64,000 bases of DNA from an uncultured Alphaproteobacteria bacterium (GTDB taxonomy: Bacteria; Pseudomonadota; Alphaproteobacteria; Rhodobacterales; Rhodobacteraceae): assembly GCA_913031285.1 (NCBI GenBank), contig CAJWEI010000004.1, positions 1 through 64,000 on the forward strand, given 5' to 3'. The first letter of the stretch is position 1. Each line of letters opens with the position of its first letter. Positions 25,335 through 33,711 of the stretch are shown here, one piece after another. Below the pieces are notes generated by a model. The model had not been told where the DNA came from. It worked only from the letters and a program-made list of their open reading frames with translations, and searched no databases. The translations under genes were made by a program, and so were the position numbers.

Positions 25335-26861
25335 ATGAATTCGCTGCGTATCATCCTTGGAGATCAGCTCTCCTGGTCAATCTCGTCTCTTGATGAATGT
25401 GATAAATCCACAGATGTAATTTTGATGTGCGAAGTTTGGAATGAGGCGACCTATGTACGTCATCACAAAAAAAAGATTGTGTTCTTATTTTCTGCCATGC
25501 GTCACTTCAGCAAGGAGCTCTTGAAGGCAGGGTATCAAGTGCGATATTCAGAATTGGATGACGATGATAATGCGGGATCTTTCGCTGGAGAAGTCGGCAG
25601 GTGTTTGGCGGAACAAAAATTTGATAAAGTAGTAATCACTCAGCCTGGGGAATTCCGTGTTCTTGAAGATGTTCAAAGCTGGAGCGAGCGTTTTAAGATC
25701 TCGGTAGACATACTGCCCGATACTAGGTTCCTTTGTGCTCCAGAAGAGTTTGCATCTTGGGCTGAGAGCAGGAAACAACTTCGGATGGAGTATTTTTATC
25801 GTGAAATGCGGCAGCGATACAATATCTTGATGAATGGTCGTGATCCTGTTGGTGGTCAATGGAATTACGACGCGGATAATCGTAAACCGCCAAAGAATGG
25901 GTTAGATATTCCAACAACGTATAAATCTGAATTTGACATTATAACCAAAACAGTCAGTGAACTGGTAGCAAAGAAATTTGCCGACCATTTTGGAGATATT
26001 CACCCGTTTCACTTTGCGGTGACACGTGAGCAGGCCCTGATTGCCCTTCATCAGTTTATTGAACAGCGGCTTCTTCATTTTGGTGATTATCAGGATGCCA
26101 TGCTGATGGGGGAACCGTGGATGTATCACGCCCACATCGGATTTTATTTAAACTGTGGGCTATTATTGCCACTTGAATGTGTGCAGGCGGCGGAACAGGC
26201 CTATCACGATGGTCGCGCGCCCTTGAACGCAGTTGAAGGATTTATTCGTCAGATCATTGGATGGCGCGAGTATATTCGGGGTATCTATTGGCTAAAAATG
26301 CCAGATTATGCGCAACAGAACTTTTTTGAAGCAGACCGCGCTTTGCCCTCTTTTTACTGGACAGGCGAAACTGAAATGAATTGCCTCAAAAACTGCGTTA
26401 CTGAAACTCGACAGAATGCATATGCACACCATATTCAGCGTTTGATGGTTCTGGGGAACTTTGCGCTTATTGCGGGGCTTTCACCCAAAGAGGTTAATGA
26501 GTGGTTCTTAATTGTTTATGCAGACGCATATGAGTGGGCGGAACTACCCAATGTGTCGGGCATGGTATTGTTTGCTGATGGTGGATATTTGGCCAGTAAG
26601 CCTTATGCGGCGGGTGGTAGTTATATAAATAAAATGTCAAACTACTGTAAATCCTGTGCGTATAATGTCACTAAGAAAAATGGCTCTGAAGCATGTCCAT
26701 TCAATTATCTATACTGGGATTTCTTGGCCCGAAATCGTGAAAAGCTTGCTTCGAATCATCGCATTGGAATGATGTACCGAACTTATGATCGTATGGACGA
26801 GGAAAAAAAACAGGCTATTACAGCGGATAGTCACCGTTTTCTTGCGACCTTAGCTTTATGA
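25335..26861 (+). CDS. Iron-sulfur bacterial cryptochrome/(6-4) photolyase (DPRP family)
   Basis: 508 aa, standard for FeS-BCP/PhrB proteins. The N-terminus 'LRIILGDQLSWSISSLDECD' is the photolyase-related alpha/beta domain; the helical FAD domain carries 'VEGFIRQIIGWREYIRGIYW' near residue 300 and 'AHHIQRLMVLGNFALIAG' near 370. Four Cys, one in 'LKNCVTETRQNAYAHH' and three in 'YCKSCAYNV' and 'EACPFNYLYWDF', match the 4Fe-4S ligands. These enzymes repair (6-4) photoproducts or act as blue-light receptors. It overlaps a DUF2256 gene (ATGA), a frequent partner of photolyases. Confidence 0.94.
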   Translation: MNSLRIILGDQLSWSISSLDECDKSTDVILMCEVWNEATYVRHHKKKIVFLFSAMRHFSKELLKAGYQVRYSELDDDDNAGSFAGEVGRCLAEQKFDKVVITQPGEFRVLEDVQSWSERFKISVDILPDTRFLCAPEEFASWAESRKQLRMEYFYREMRQRYNILMNGRDPVGGQWNYDADNRKPPKNGLDIPTTYKSEFDIITKTVSELVAKKFADHFGDIHPFHFAVTREQALIALHQFIEQRLLHFGDYQDAMLMGEPWMYHAHIGFYLNCGLLLPLECVQAAEQAYHDGRAPLNAVEGFIRQIIGWREYIRGIYWLKMPDYAQQNFFEADRALPSFYWTGETEMNCLKNCVTETRQNAYAHHIQRLMVLGNFALIAGLSPKEVNEWFLIVYADAYEWAELPNVSGMVLFADGGYLASKPYAAGGSYINKMSNYCKSCAYNVTKKNGSEACPFNYLYWDFLARNREKLASNHRIGMMYRTYDRMDEEKKQAITADSHRFLATLAL

Positions 26862-27001
26862 AAAAACAGCACCTCCCAACTAAAACTTGCGCAACTTGCA
26901 ACCGCCCTTTTGCATGGCGCAAGAAGTGGGAAAAAACTTGGCCGCAGGTGAAATACTGCTCTAAACGCTGTGCAGGGGCGCGTCGGATAGACCAAAATTA
27001 A
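26858..27001 (+). CDS. DUF2256 small zinc-ribbon-like protein
   Basis: 47 aa, too short for most gene callers. It reads 'LPTKTCATCNRPFAWRKKW' then 'VKYCSKRCAGARR', giving a Cys-x2-Cys and Cys-x3-Cys arrangement with conserved Trp residues, the pattern of DUF2256. The ATG overlaps the photolyase stop by four bases, so the two are translationally coupled. DUF2256 genes commonly sit beside cryptochrome/photolyase genes; the molecular role is unknown. A hairpin terminator follows two bases after its stop. Confidence 0.9.
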   Translation: MKKQHLPTKTCATCNRPFAWRKKWEKTWPQVKYCSKRCAGARRIDQN

Positions 27002-27002
27002 A

Positions 27003-27030
27003 CAAGACTGCTTGTCTTGAAGAGTTTTTA
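27003..27030 (+). terminator. Intrinsic terminator after photolyase-DUF2256
   Basis: A perfect six-base stem CAAGAC/GTCTTG with a five-base loop (27003-27019) is followed by a short purine stretch and TTTTT. It starts directly after the DUF2256 stop and precedes the ahcY promoter region, so it should end the photolyase transcript. Confidence 0.65.
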
Positions 27031-27147
27031 TTTGTGCAGACCTAAACTTTACGTTGTGTTGTCTCTCGTGATTCTATGACTTATTGGATTGTGTGGTTTA
27101 AGTGCATATGTTAGGGGCGGCATAGGCGTTTAGGAGAGCATACCGTT

Positions 27148-28536
27148 ATGACGGATTATATCGTAAAAGACATTAGTTTAGCTGAATTTGGTCGCCGCGA
27201 ATTGGATATCGCAGAAACCGAGATGCCGGGTCTGATGGCTTTGCGCGCTGAATATGGCGACAGAAAGCCGCTAAAAGGCGCTCGAATCGTTGGCTCGCTT
27301 CACATGACCATTCAAACGGCGGTTCTAATCGAAACTCTCGTAGATTTGGGTGCAGATGTGCGCTGGGCGTCGTGCAATATTTTTTCAACCCAAGATCATG
27401 CTGCTGCAGCAATCGCTGCCGGTGGCACGCCTGTATTTGCAATCAAAGGTCAGACGCTGAAAGAACATTGGGATTACTTGGACAGTTCTTTCATGTTTCC
27501 TGAAGGCGCAAACATGATCCTTGATGATGGTGGCGACGCTACCCTTTATGTTCTTCTGGGGGCTCGTGTTGAGGCCGGTGAGACTGACTTGATAGCTATG
27601 CCAACGTCAGAAGAGGAAGAAGCCGTTTTTGCACAAATTAAAAAACGTATGGCAGAATCGCCGGGTTGGTTCACCCAAACACGCGCGACGATCCAAGGTG
27701 TGTCGGAAGAAACGACCACCGGTGTGCATCGATTGTATGAACTAGTCAAGCAAGGACATCTTCCCTTTCCTGCGATCAATGTGAATGACTCTGTCACCAA
27801 ATCCAAATTTGACAATAAATACGGCTGTAAAGAGTCACTTGTGGACGGAATTCGTCGCGCTACAGACACGATGATGGCGGGTAAAGTCGCAGTTGTTTGT
27901 GGGTATGGCGATGTTGGAAAAGGATCAGCGGCTTCTCTACGGGGCGCTGGTGCGCGGGTTAAAGTTACCGAAGTTGACCCAATTTGCGCCCTGCAAGCTG
28001 CTATGGACGGCTTCGAAGTTGTTGTGTTGGAAGATGTAGTTGATGCGGCAGATATTTTTATCACGACCACAGGTAATAAAGACGTAATTCGTATCGAGCA
28101 TATGCGCGAAATGAAAGATATGGCGATTGTTGGTAATATCGGTCACTTTGATAACGAAATCCAAGTTGCTAATTTGAAAAATCACAAATGGACAAACATC
28201 AAGGAACAGGTTGATATGATCGAGATGCCGTCTGGCAGTCGCTTGATTCTATTATCTGAGGGGCGATTGCTGAACCTTGGGAACGCGACTGGCCATCCGT
28301 CTTTTGTGATGTCAGCCTCGTTTACAAACCAGGTACTTGCCCAAATTGAGCTTTGGACTAAAGCCGACGATTATAAAAACGAAGTATACATTCTTCCCAA
28401 ACATTTGGACGAAAAGGTCGCCCGCCTGCATCTAGACCGCATTGGGGTGAAGCTTACTAAGCTCGATAAGCAGCAAGCAGATTATATCGGTGTGACAACT
28501 GAAGGCCCGTTTAAACCAGAGCACTATAGGTACTAG
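27148..28536 (+). CDS. ahcY: Adenosylhomocysteinase
   Basis: 462 aa. Reversibly hydrolyses S-adenosylhomocysteine to adenosine and homocysteine, closing the methylation cycle; active as an NAD-containing tetramer in the cytoplasm. Visible are '[33 protein letters not shown]' near residues 52-84, '[25 protein letters not shown]' near 210 with the catalytic Lys and Asp, the NAD motif '[18 protein letters not shown]' near 250, and the C-terminal '[11 protein letters not shown]'. AGGAG precedes the ATG. I looked for an SAH-riboswitch-like structure in the 117-bp leader and saw none. Monocistronic by appearance. Confidence 0.98.
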   Translation: MTDYIVKDISLAEFGRRELDIAETEMPGLMALRAEYGDRKPLKGARIVGSLHMTIQTAVLIETLVDLGADVRWASCNIFSTQDHAAAAIAAGGTPVFAIKGQTLKEHWDYLDSSFMFPEGANMILDDGGDATLYVLLGARVEAGETDLIAMPTSEEEEAVFAQIKKRMAESPGWFTQTRATIQGVSEETTTGVHRLYELVKQGHLPFPAINVNDSVTKSKFDNKYGCKESLVDGIRRATDTMMAGKVAVVCGYGDVGKGSAASLRGAGARVKVTEVDPICALQAAMDGFEVVVLEDVVDAADIFITTTGNKDVIRIEHMREMKDMAIVGNIGHFDNEIQVANLKNHKWTNIKEQVDMIEMPSGSRLILLSEGRLLNLGNATGHPSFVMSASFTNQVLAQIELWTKADDYKNEVYILPKHLDEKVARLHLDRIGVKLTKLDKQQADYIGVTTEGPFKPEHYRY

Positions 28537-29110
28537 ACTGCATTCTTAATTTTTATCATGTGCTTACCTCAAAGTGGGGCAAGATACAGAATTTTTCACT
28601 TTTTCTGTAAAACAACAAAGTGAATTCTGATCATAAATTTCCCGCGCTCCATGAAAATACCCCGTATTAATAGTCAAATATGCGGTTAAATTGCAAAATA
28701 AACGCAATTTGACGCCGGATATTGATTTGTTAAAAAAGTAACGAGTGAATGTGATACAGCCATTTAAAACGCTGATGTGTCAATAGTCGCTGCTAGTCAG
28801 ACCTTATAACTGGGGACTATATAATCTAAGCCTCTGATGAATAGGCTTAGATTATATGTTGGTCCCGATCTCATGGCCTCTAATAATTAAGTTAACCAAA
28901 CCTATAGGCGGTCTGGCCTCAACAAATATGGAGCTGCTATCTATTACATGTTGATCAAGAAATTCGGCAAAGAAGCAGTCGGCGTCTTATGCTTCTGATC
29001 CCTAGCCCGTTTTACTATCTTAGGAACGTGTATGGGAGCGTTTTGGTGTGGGAGAAGGGTTCCAGATATTCCGGTATCCTTTACATTTTGTGAAAAAGGA
29101 CTCCGCTGGT
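28537..29110. other. Intergenic stretch without recognisable gene; contains a long hairpin
   Basis: These 574 bp between ahcY and the EVE-domain wreck have frequent stops in every frame. The longest clean runs are about 30-40 codons with no start or recognisable similarity. The only strong structure is the perfect 15-bp stem at 28819-28857, listed separately. Given the decay of the neighbouring EVE and yciI genes, it may hold unrecognisable gene remains. Confidence 0.6.
28813..28866. repeat. Long perfect inverted repeat (hairpin/cruciform)
   Basis: Fifteen bases at 28819-28833 are exactly complementary to 28843-28857 around a nine-base loop. A second five-base pairing, GGGAC at 28813-28817 with GTCCC at 28862-28866, extends the stem beyond a small asymmetric bulge. 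There is no T-run, so it is not an ordinary terminator. It could be a structured RNA, a protein-binding palindrome or the trace of a small mobile element. Confidence 0.8.
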
Positions 29111-29364
29111 TTATAACAATTTATTGGCTTGTTGAATTTTCCTCAGAGCCATTTTACAAACTGTTTTCCACTGTGCCTTCGTAATTGGTTTAACGGATAA
29201 ACGAGAACTATTAACCAGCACTATATCCTCAATGTCCATTGTGCGTATGAAATTTTGTGCTTTAAAAAACTGACGCTGTCCCACTCCTCCCCAATACCTC
29301 CCTAGGCGATTTGGTCCTGCCAACTGTAGGTATTGGACTTGGATTTAAATAACCAATAATGCAT
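29111..29364 (-). pseudogene. EVE-domain protein remnant
   Basis: From an ATG at 29364 the minus strand reads 'MHYWLFKSKSNTYSWQDQIA', then TAG, then 'GGIGEEWDSV', the opening of EVE-domain proteins (normally '..YWLFKSEP..WSW'). After a deletion of roughly 60-70 residues and a frame change it continues 'IEDIVLVNSSRLSVKPITKAQWKTVCKMAL', the EVE C-terminal end. About 250 bp remain of some 420 bp. EVE domains are PUA-like folds thought to bind modified bases. The gene lay downstream of gpsA and yciI in the same operon, as in other Rhodobacterales; here both yciI and EVE are dead. Confidence 0.87.
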
Positions 29365-29375
29365 CTTATATCACT

Positions 29376-29465
29376 TTATTTACGATATTCGACATGAACT
29401 GGCCGGTTCGTTGTGCGGACTTTTAAATGGTCATGTTTATCTTTGGGAATTAAAGAAACGAGCAT
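29376..29465 (-). pseudogene. yciI-like (YCII domain) N-terminal remnant
   Basis: The base after the gpsA stop begins an ATG giving 29 residues, 'MLVSLIPKDKHDHLKVRTTN' followed by 'RPVHVEYRK' and TAA. This is the first strand-helix of a YciI-like protein (normally about 90-100 aa, opening with hydrophobic residues, then 'KDKP.HL..R...R..H..YL'). The rest, including the central and C-terminal strands, is gone, and the EVE remnant starts 11 bases later. The order gpsA-yciI-EVE is preserved despite the loss. Confidence 0.78.
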
Positions 29466-30431
29466 TTATTCTTCCTTATGTGGACGGTTCATCAGTGTTT
29501 GCATTGCGTTGAACGCGTCCGTGGCGCCGTTTGAAATCTCATGCACAATTTTGGTAATTGGCATGTCGATTTTGGAAAACCGGGGATGTTCCAAGGCGGC
29601 ACGGGCGGTTGAAACACCTTCGACTGTGACGCTTGGGTCAAACGCATGGTTTTGGCCCAATGCCATCCCAAAGCGAAAATTCCGTGAATTTTTGGACATA
29701 CAAGTTAGGCTTAAATCTCCAAGGCCGGAAAGGCCCGAAAGGGTTTCGGCTTTGGCTCCCATAGCTAAAGCTAAGCGCAGTATTTCTGCATACCCTCGGG
29801 TCATAAGGGCCGCTCTTGCACTGACACCAAACCCGGCCCCAATGCAGATCCCACATGCGATAGCCATAACATTCTTGAAGGCACCACCAAGCTCTGCTCC
29901 AATAACATCAGCGGTTGTGTAAATACGCAAAACTGGGGTGGCCAAAACGGACTGGAGGTTTTTACCTGTATCTATTTCTTTACAGGCAAGGGTCAATGCT
30001 GTCGGCATGTTCGCTGCAAGATCGTTTGCAAAGCTTGGCCCAGTTAGAATCGCGACATCACATCTGGGCGCATATTTCGACAAAACAGAAGTTGGTCCCT
30101 GACCTGTGCTAAGGTCAATTCCTTTACAGCAGGCAACGAGTAATTTCCCATTGAGGGTTTGTCCCACACCCTCAAGCAAGCTGGACAGGTTTTGTGTCGG
30201 GATGGCGAATAGAATTATGTCAGAATCAAGAGCGCTCTCAAGGTCTTGGCTGACGCTCATCGACTTTGGGAATGATGCATTGGGAAGATATTTCTTATTA
30301 GACTGCTCGGCTGCGAGCTTTTGCATGAATTCCGCATCGCGCCCCCAGAGGTGGACCTTAGATCCCGTTCGGGCAAAGGTAACGGCTAACGCTGTGCCAA
30401 AAGCGCCTGCGCCCAATATACTGATACTCAT
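29466..30431 (-). CDS. gpsA: Glycerol-3-phosphate dehydrogenase [NAD(P)+]
   Basis: 321 aa. Reduces dihydroxyacetone phosphate to sn-glycerol-3-phosphate for phospholipid synthesis. The N-terminal Rossmann motif '[18 protein letters not shown]', '[20 protein letters not shown]', the catalytic Lys in '[21 protein letters not shown]' near residue 185 and '[17 protein letters not shown]' near 245 are all present. The ATG overlaps the tsaD stop (ATGA). Downstream, the two following operon genes are degraded. Confidence 0.97.
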   Translation of the reverse strand: MSISILGAGAFGTALAVTFARTGSKVHLWGRDAEFMQKLAAEQSNKKYLPNASFPKSMSVSQDLESALDSDIILFAIPTQNLSSLLEGVGQTLNGKLLVACCKGIDLSTGQGPTSVLSKYAPRCDVAILTGPSFANDLAANMPTALTLACKEIDTGKNLQSVLATPVLRIYTTADVIGAELGGAFKNVMAIACGICIGAGFGVSARAALMTRGYAEILRLALAMGAKAETLSGLSGLGDLSLTCMSKNSRNFRFGMALGQNHAFDPSVTVEGVSTARAALEHPRFSKIDMPITKIVHEISNGATDAFNAMQTLMNRPHKEE

Positions 30432-31546
30432 GCCTTTGCCCCTTTTTTGCCACCACCAAGCAAAGCCGGTTGTGAATTATCCAAGGGCCAGCGAGGCCTG
30501 CCTGATAAGGTTAGATCGTGGCAAACGCCCTCTTGGTGTAGCTCAGAGGCTGCATAAGCAATCATTGCTGCATTATCTGTGCAAAGCGATAGAGGTGGCG
30601 CTATAAATGTTGCACCTGCGGCTTGCGCGATTTCCTTGAGCCTGCCGCGAATAGTTTGATTTGCCGCGACACCTCCAGCAACGGCATAGACTGGTTCTTC
30701 GGGATCAAGTGCCATATAGAGGCTCAGAGCGCGACGCGATTTTTCGCCTAAGACATCACAAATAGCCGCTTGAAAGCTGGCGCAGAAATCTGAACGATCG
30801 GCCTCATAAAGCCCACCCTGCAGCTTTAAAATTAAATCGCGCGCCCGAAGCAAAGCAGTCTTTAATCCTGAAAAGGACAAGTCACATCCTCCACGGTCCA
30901 AAAGTGGCCTTGGAAATTTATATTGATTTTCGTCACCATTAAGGGCGGCTTTCTCAACTGCCGGTCCGCCGGGTTGGTCAAGACCAAGCAACCTTGCAGT
31001 TTTGTCAAATGCCTCGCCTGGTGCGTCATCTATCGTGCCACCAAGCCTTTGGAAATTTTGAGGGCCCTTCACAAGCAAAAACTGACAATGACCTCCTGAT
31101 ATCAAGAGCATTAGATAAGGAAAAGCCACTGAATCTGTCAGACGAGGCGTGAGTGCATGCGCGGCCAGATGGTTAACACCGATAAGTGGTTTGCCTGATC
31201 CAAGTGATAGGCCTTTGGCGCACATTACACCTGACAGAACCCCTCCGATTAAACCTGGTCCAGCTGTCACGCCAATGCCAGTTACAGCACTTAGATCCAA
31301 ACTGGCCTCTTTGAGTGCTCTGGCAACACAAATATCCATCCGTTCGGCATGTGCTCTAGCTGCAATTTCTGGGACAACCCCACCAAAATTTTCGTGTAGA
31401 TCGGACTGATCATATATCACAGAAGATATAATACGCGGACTTTCGCCAGAGCCTACTGCTACAATTGCTGCGGCCGTTTCATCGCAACTGCTTTCTAGCC
31501 CAAGATATAAATTTTGCTGAGCGATTTTATTTTCATCCGTTGTCAC
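30428..31546 (-). CDS. tsaD: tRNA N6-adenosine threonylcarbamoyltransferase
   Basis: 372 aa if translation begins at GTG 31546; no ATG exists nearer the conserved '[15 protein letters not shown]', and the frame to 31669 would run into hemD. TsaD transfers the threonylcarbamoyl group to A37 of ANN-decoding tRNAs together with TsaB and TsaE. Metal-binding His lie in '[14 protein letters not shown]' near residue 110; '[35 protein letters not shown]' near 135-170 and '[16 protein letters not shown]' near 285 are family landmarks. It heads the minus-strand operon with gpsA and is divergent from hemD with only 27 bp between starts. Confidence 0.95.
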   Translation of the reverse strand: MTTDENKIAQQNLYLGLESSCDETAAAIVAVGSGESPRIISSVIYDQSDLHENFGGVVPEIAARAHAERMDICVARALKEASLDLSAVTGIGVTAGPGLIGGVLSGVMCAKGLSLGSGKPLIGVNHLAAHALTPRLTDSVAFPYLMLLISGGHCQFLLVKGPQNFQRLGGTIDDAPGEAFDKTARLLGLDQPGGPAVEKAALNGDENQYKFPRPLLDRGGCDLSFSGLKTALLRARDLILKLQGGLYEADRSDFCASFQAAICDVLGEKSRRALSLYMALDPEEPVYAVAGGVAANQTIRGRLKEIAQAAGATFIAPPLSLCTDNAAMIAYAASELHQEGVCHDLTLSGRPRWPLDNSQPALLGGGKKGAKA

Positions 31547-31573
31547 CTGATTATCTTGGGGGTAGCATTGTCT

Positions 31574-32326
31574 ATGATGACAGACAATCCTCACGATCAA
31601 GCGGCTATGATATTGTTGACCAGACCACAGCGCGGGTCTGAGCGCTTTTGCGCCATATTGCGCAAGCATATTCCAAAAGCTAAAATTCTAATTAGTCCTC
31701 TGATTGATATAGAATATATCTGCTCTCCGCCTGATTTATCTGACTACGGAGGGGTTATTTTTACGTCAGTTCATGGCGTTGAGTTATTTAAAAATCATGA
31801 TGTCCCCAAAAACATGCCATGTTTCTCAGTTGGGCCAAGAACGGCCCAAACGGCATCAGATGCTGGCTTTTTCGTGAGGACATCCGATAGTGACGCAGTA
31901 GCTATGGTGAAAATGATTTTGTCATATCCCAATTTTGGGAAATTGCTTCATATCAGAGGAGAGCATTCTCGGGGTGATGTGGCCCAATACTTATCAAAAA
32001 ATGGTTGTCCATGTGAGGGCTTGGTTGTTTATACGCAAACAGCTAAATCCCTTAGTACGCATGTTATGGAGGCTGTTCTGGGCGGGGTACCATTCATACT
32101 TCCCCTGTTTTCGCCCCGCACAGCGACTTTATTACTTGAGCAGATCACGCCAGCGCCTGGCAGTCATATCGTCGCAATGAGCAAATCTGTTGCTGAGCCA
32201 TTTTACAAATTTGATCAGTTTGGGATGACCGTAGTAGATTTTCCGAGATCAGACGAGATGCTAACAGCTGTTTGTAATGCATACAAAGCCACACAGAGGC
32301 TTGAGACGAGGGCAGATGATGATTAG
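31574..32326 (+). CDS. hemD: Uroporphyrinogen-III synthase
   Basis: 250 aa from ATG 31574 (31577 also possible); the frame open to 31514 would overlap tsaD. HemD cyclises hydroxymethylbilane with ring D inversion. Sequence similarity in this family is low, but '[18 protein letters not shown]', '[15 protein letters not shown]', '[17 protein letters not shown]', 'VYTQTAKSL' and '[15 protein letters not shown]' match its two-lobed pattern, and the order hemD-mitofilin-hemY is characteristic of Rhodobacterales. It is divergent from tsaD and probably cotranscribed with the next two genes. Confidence 0.9.
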   Translation: MMTDNPHDQAAMILLTRPQRGSERFCAILRKHIPKAKILISPLIDIEYICSPPDLSDYGGVIFTSVHGVELFKNHDVPKNMPCFSVGPRTAQTASDAGFFVRTSDSDAVAMVKMILSYPNFGKLLHIRGEHSRGDVAQYLSKNGCPCEGLVVYTQTAKSLSTHVMEAVLGGVPFILPLFSPRTATLLLEQITPAPGSHIVAMSKSVAEPFYKFDQFGMTVVDFPRSDEMLTAVCNAYKATQRLETRADDD

Positions 32327-32367
32327 ATTAGTATCATTAGATCCACATGTGTCAGTAAGAGTTTATA

Positions 32368-33702
32368 ATGGCCAATAACGCGGAAAAAGAAGAGGAAGAA
32401 AGCAAAAAAGAGGCTGATGTAAAGCCTGATCAGCATCAAAAATCCTTAGATACACAGCAAGGTACTGATGAGCCAGAAGAAGAAATTGAACACTTAGAAG
32501 TGTTTTCTGATGTCAACGAAGAAACCTTTCTGGGTGATGAGATCGACAAAATTGAAGTACTAGATATTGTAGCGGCAGATCTAAAAGAGGACAAAGCTTC
32601 TGTGCTGTCCAAGCAAAGCTTGAAAGATGGTGAAATTCCTATCGCGGCTTTACATCAAGTTTCAAAACCGACGCCTCGCTTAGGTCCTTTGTCGCTAATC
32701 CTTTTTGGCATACTGTCTGGCGCTGTTGGTTTTATAGCGGCATATTTAATATTTTTTCTGGGTATATTTTCACTTGGCTCTAGGCCTGAGGATATAAGGG
32801 TCAGTTTAAATAAAGTCATTGCAAGCAATACGGAGTATGTTGAAAGTCTCGACACAGCTGTACAGCGTCAAGAAGTGGATATCGAGCAATTAGTTAAGAA
32901 AATTGAGATACTGGGTGTGCAGGTTTCTTCCAATCTTCAGACTGCAGAGGCGCAAGCGCCTTTGAGAAGGCGGATCCAGAAATTGGAAAATCAGTTAAAT
33001 AGTATTGGGCTAAATGCCCATAACATGACGAAGCGCATCGTGGCTCTCGAGAATAGGCCATTCGGTGAAATAGTTTCAGAGAGTTTTATTGGCGAATACA
33101 AAGATGAGGTAAAAGCGCTTCAATTTAGTATTCAAGCGCAAAGAGACCAAGTTGAAAGGCTGATTGCAGAAGCAAGCGCGAAGGAAATGGAAGCTTTAGA
33201 GATTTCGCAAAATACGATGGCGCGAATCGCACTGGTGGAAGTTCAGTCTTTGCTTAAAAAAGGCATGCCATTTGTAACTGAGTTAAATAAGTTTACCAAT
33301 TTAACGGGTGAGAGCGTTCCGCGTGAATTGAATGAACTGGCAAATACTGGAATATTAACAATTTTTGAATTGAGCGCCCAGTTCCCACTTTTTGCGCGTA
33401 AAGCATTGATGGCAGAAAGAGCCGGTACATCTGAAACTGGCCCAATTGCAGGATGGGTAGATTTCCTGAAATTCCAATTTCAAGCGCGTTCTGTTGTACC
33501 AAAAGAAGGGAGTGATGCAGATGCTATTTTATCGCGGGCCGAAGACGCAGTACGACAAGGCAATCTAGCCAAAGCTTTGGAGGAATTAAGTAGGCTAACG
33601 TCACCGGCCGGAGATGAAATGGTAAAATGGAGCAATCAGGCTAGAGCGCTTGTTACGGCAACTGATGCGGTGAAATTGCTTTTATCATCGATGCAGGAAT
33701 AG
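32368..33702 (+). CDS. Mitofilin-like inner-membrane protein (COG4223)
   Basis: 444 aa. The first 110 residues are charged and acidic, a single transmembrane helix follows at about 112-135 ('LSLILFGILSGAVGFIAAYLIFFLGIF'), then a coiled coil at about 150-300 and a C-terminal helical domain ('ARIALVEVQSLLKKGMPF', 'GWVDFLKFQFQARSVVP', 'ALEELSRLTSPAGDEM') like that of mitofilin/Mic60. Alphaproteobacterial Mic60 relatives shape the inner or intracytoplasmic membrane and contact the outer membrane. Its fixed place between hemD and hemY supports the call. Confidence 0.9.
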   Translation: MANNAEKEEEESKKEADVKPDQHQKSLDTQQGTDEPEEEIEHLEVFSDVNEETFLGDEIDKIEVLDIVAADLKEDKASVLSKQSLKDGEIPIAALHQVSKPTPRLGPLSLILFGILSGAVGFIAAYLIFFLGIFSLGSRPEDIRVSLNKVIASNTEYVESLDTAVQRQEVDIEQLVKKIEILGVQVSSNLQTAEAQAPLRRRIQKLENQLNSIGLNAHNMTKRIVALENRPFGEIVSESFIGEYKDEVKALQFSIQAQRDQVERLIAEASAKEMEALEISQNTMARIALVEVQSLLKKGMPFVTELNKFTNLTGESVPRELNELANTGILTIFELSAQFPLFARKALMAERAGTSETGPIAGWVDFLKFQFQARSVVPKEGSDADAILSRAEDAVRQGNLAKALEELSRLTSPAGDEMVKWSNQARALVTATDAVKLLLSSMQE

Positions 33703-33711
33703 GATCATAAA

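Noticed and set aside
27002-27147. SAH riboswitch ahead of ahcY
   Set aside because: The leader lacks the conserved GC-rich helices and pseudoknot elements I would expect.
28850-28985. Forty-codon open run on the minus strand as a gene fragment
   Set aside because: No start, bounded by stops, and no recognisable similarity.
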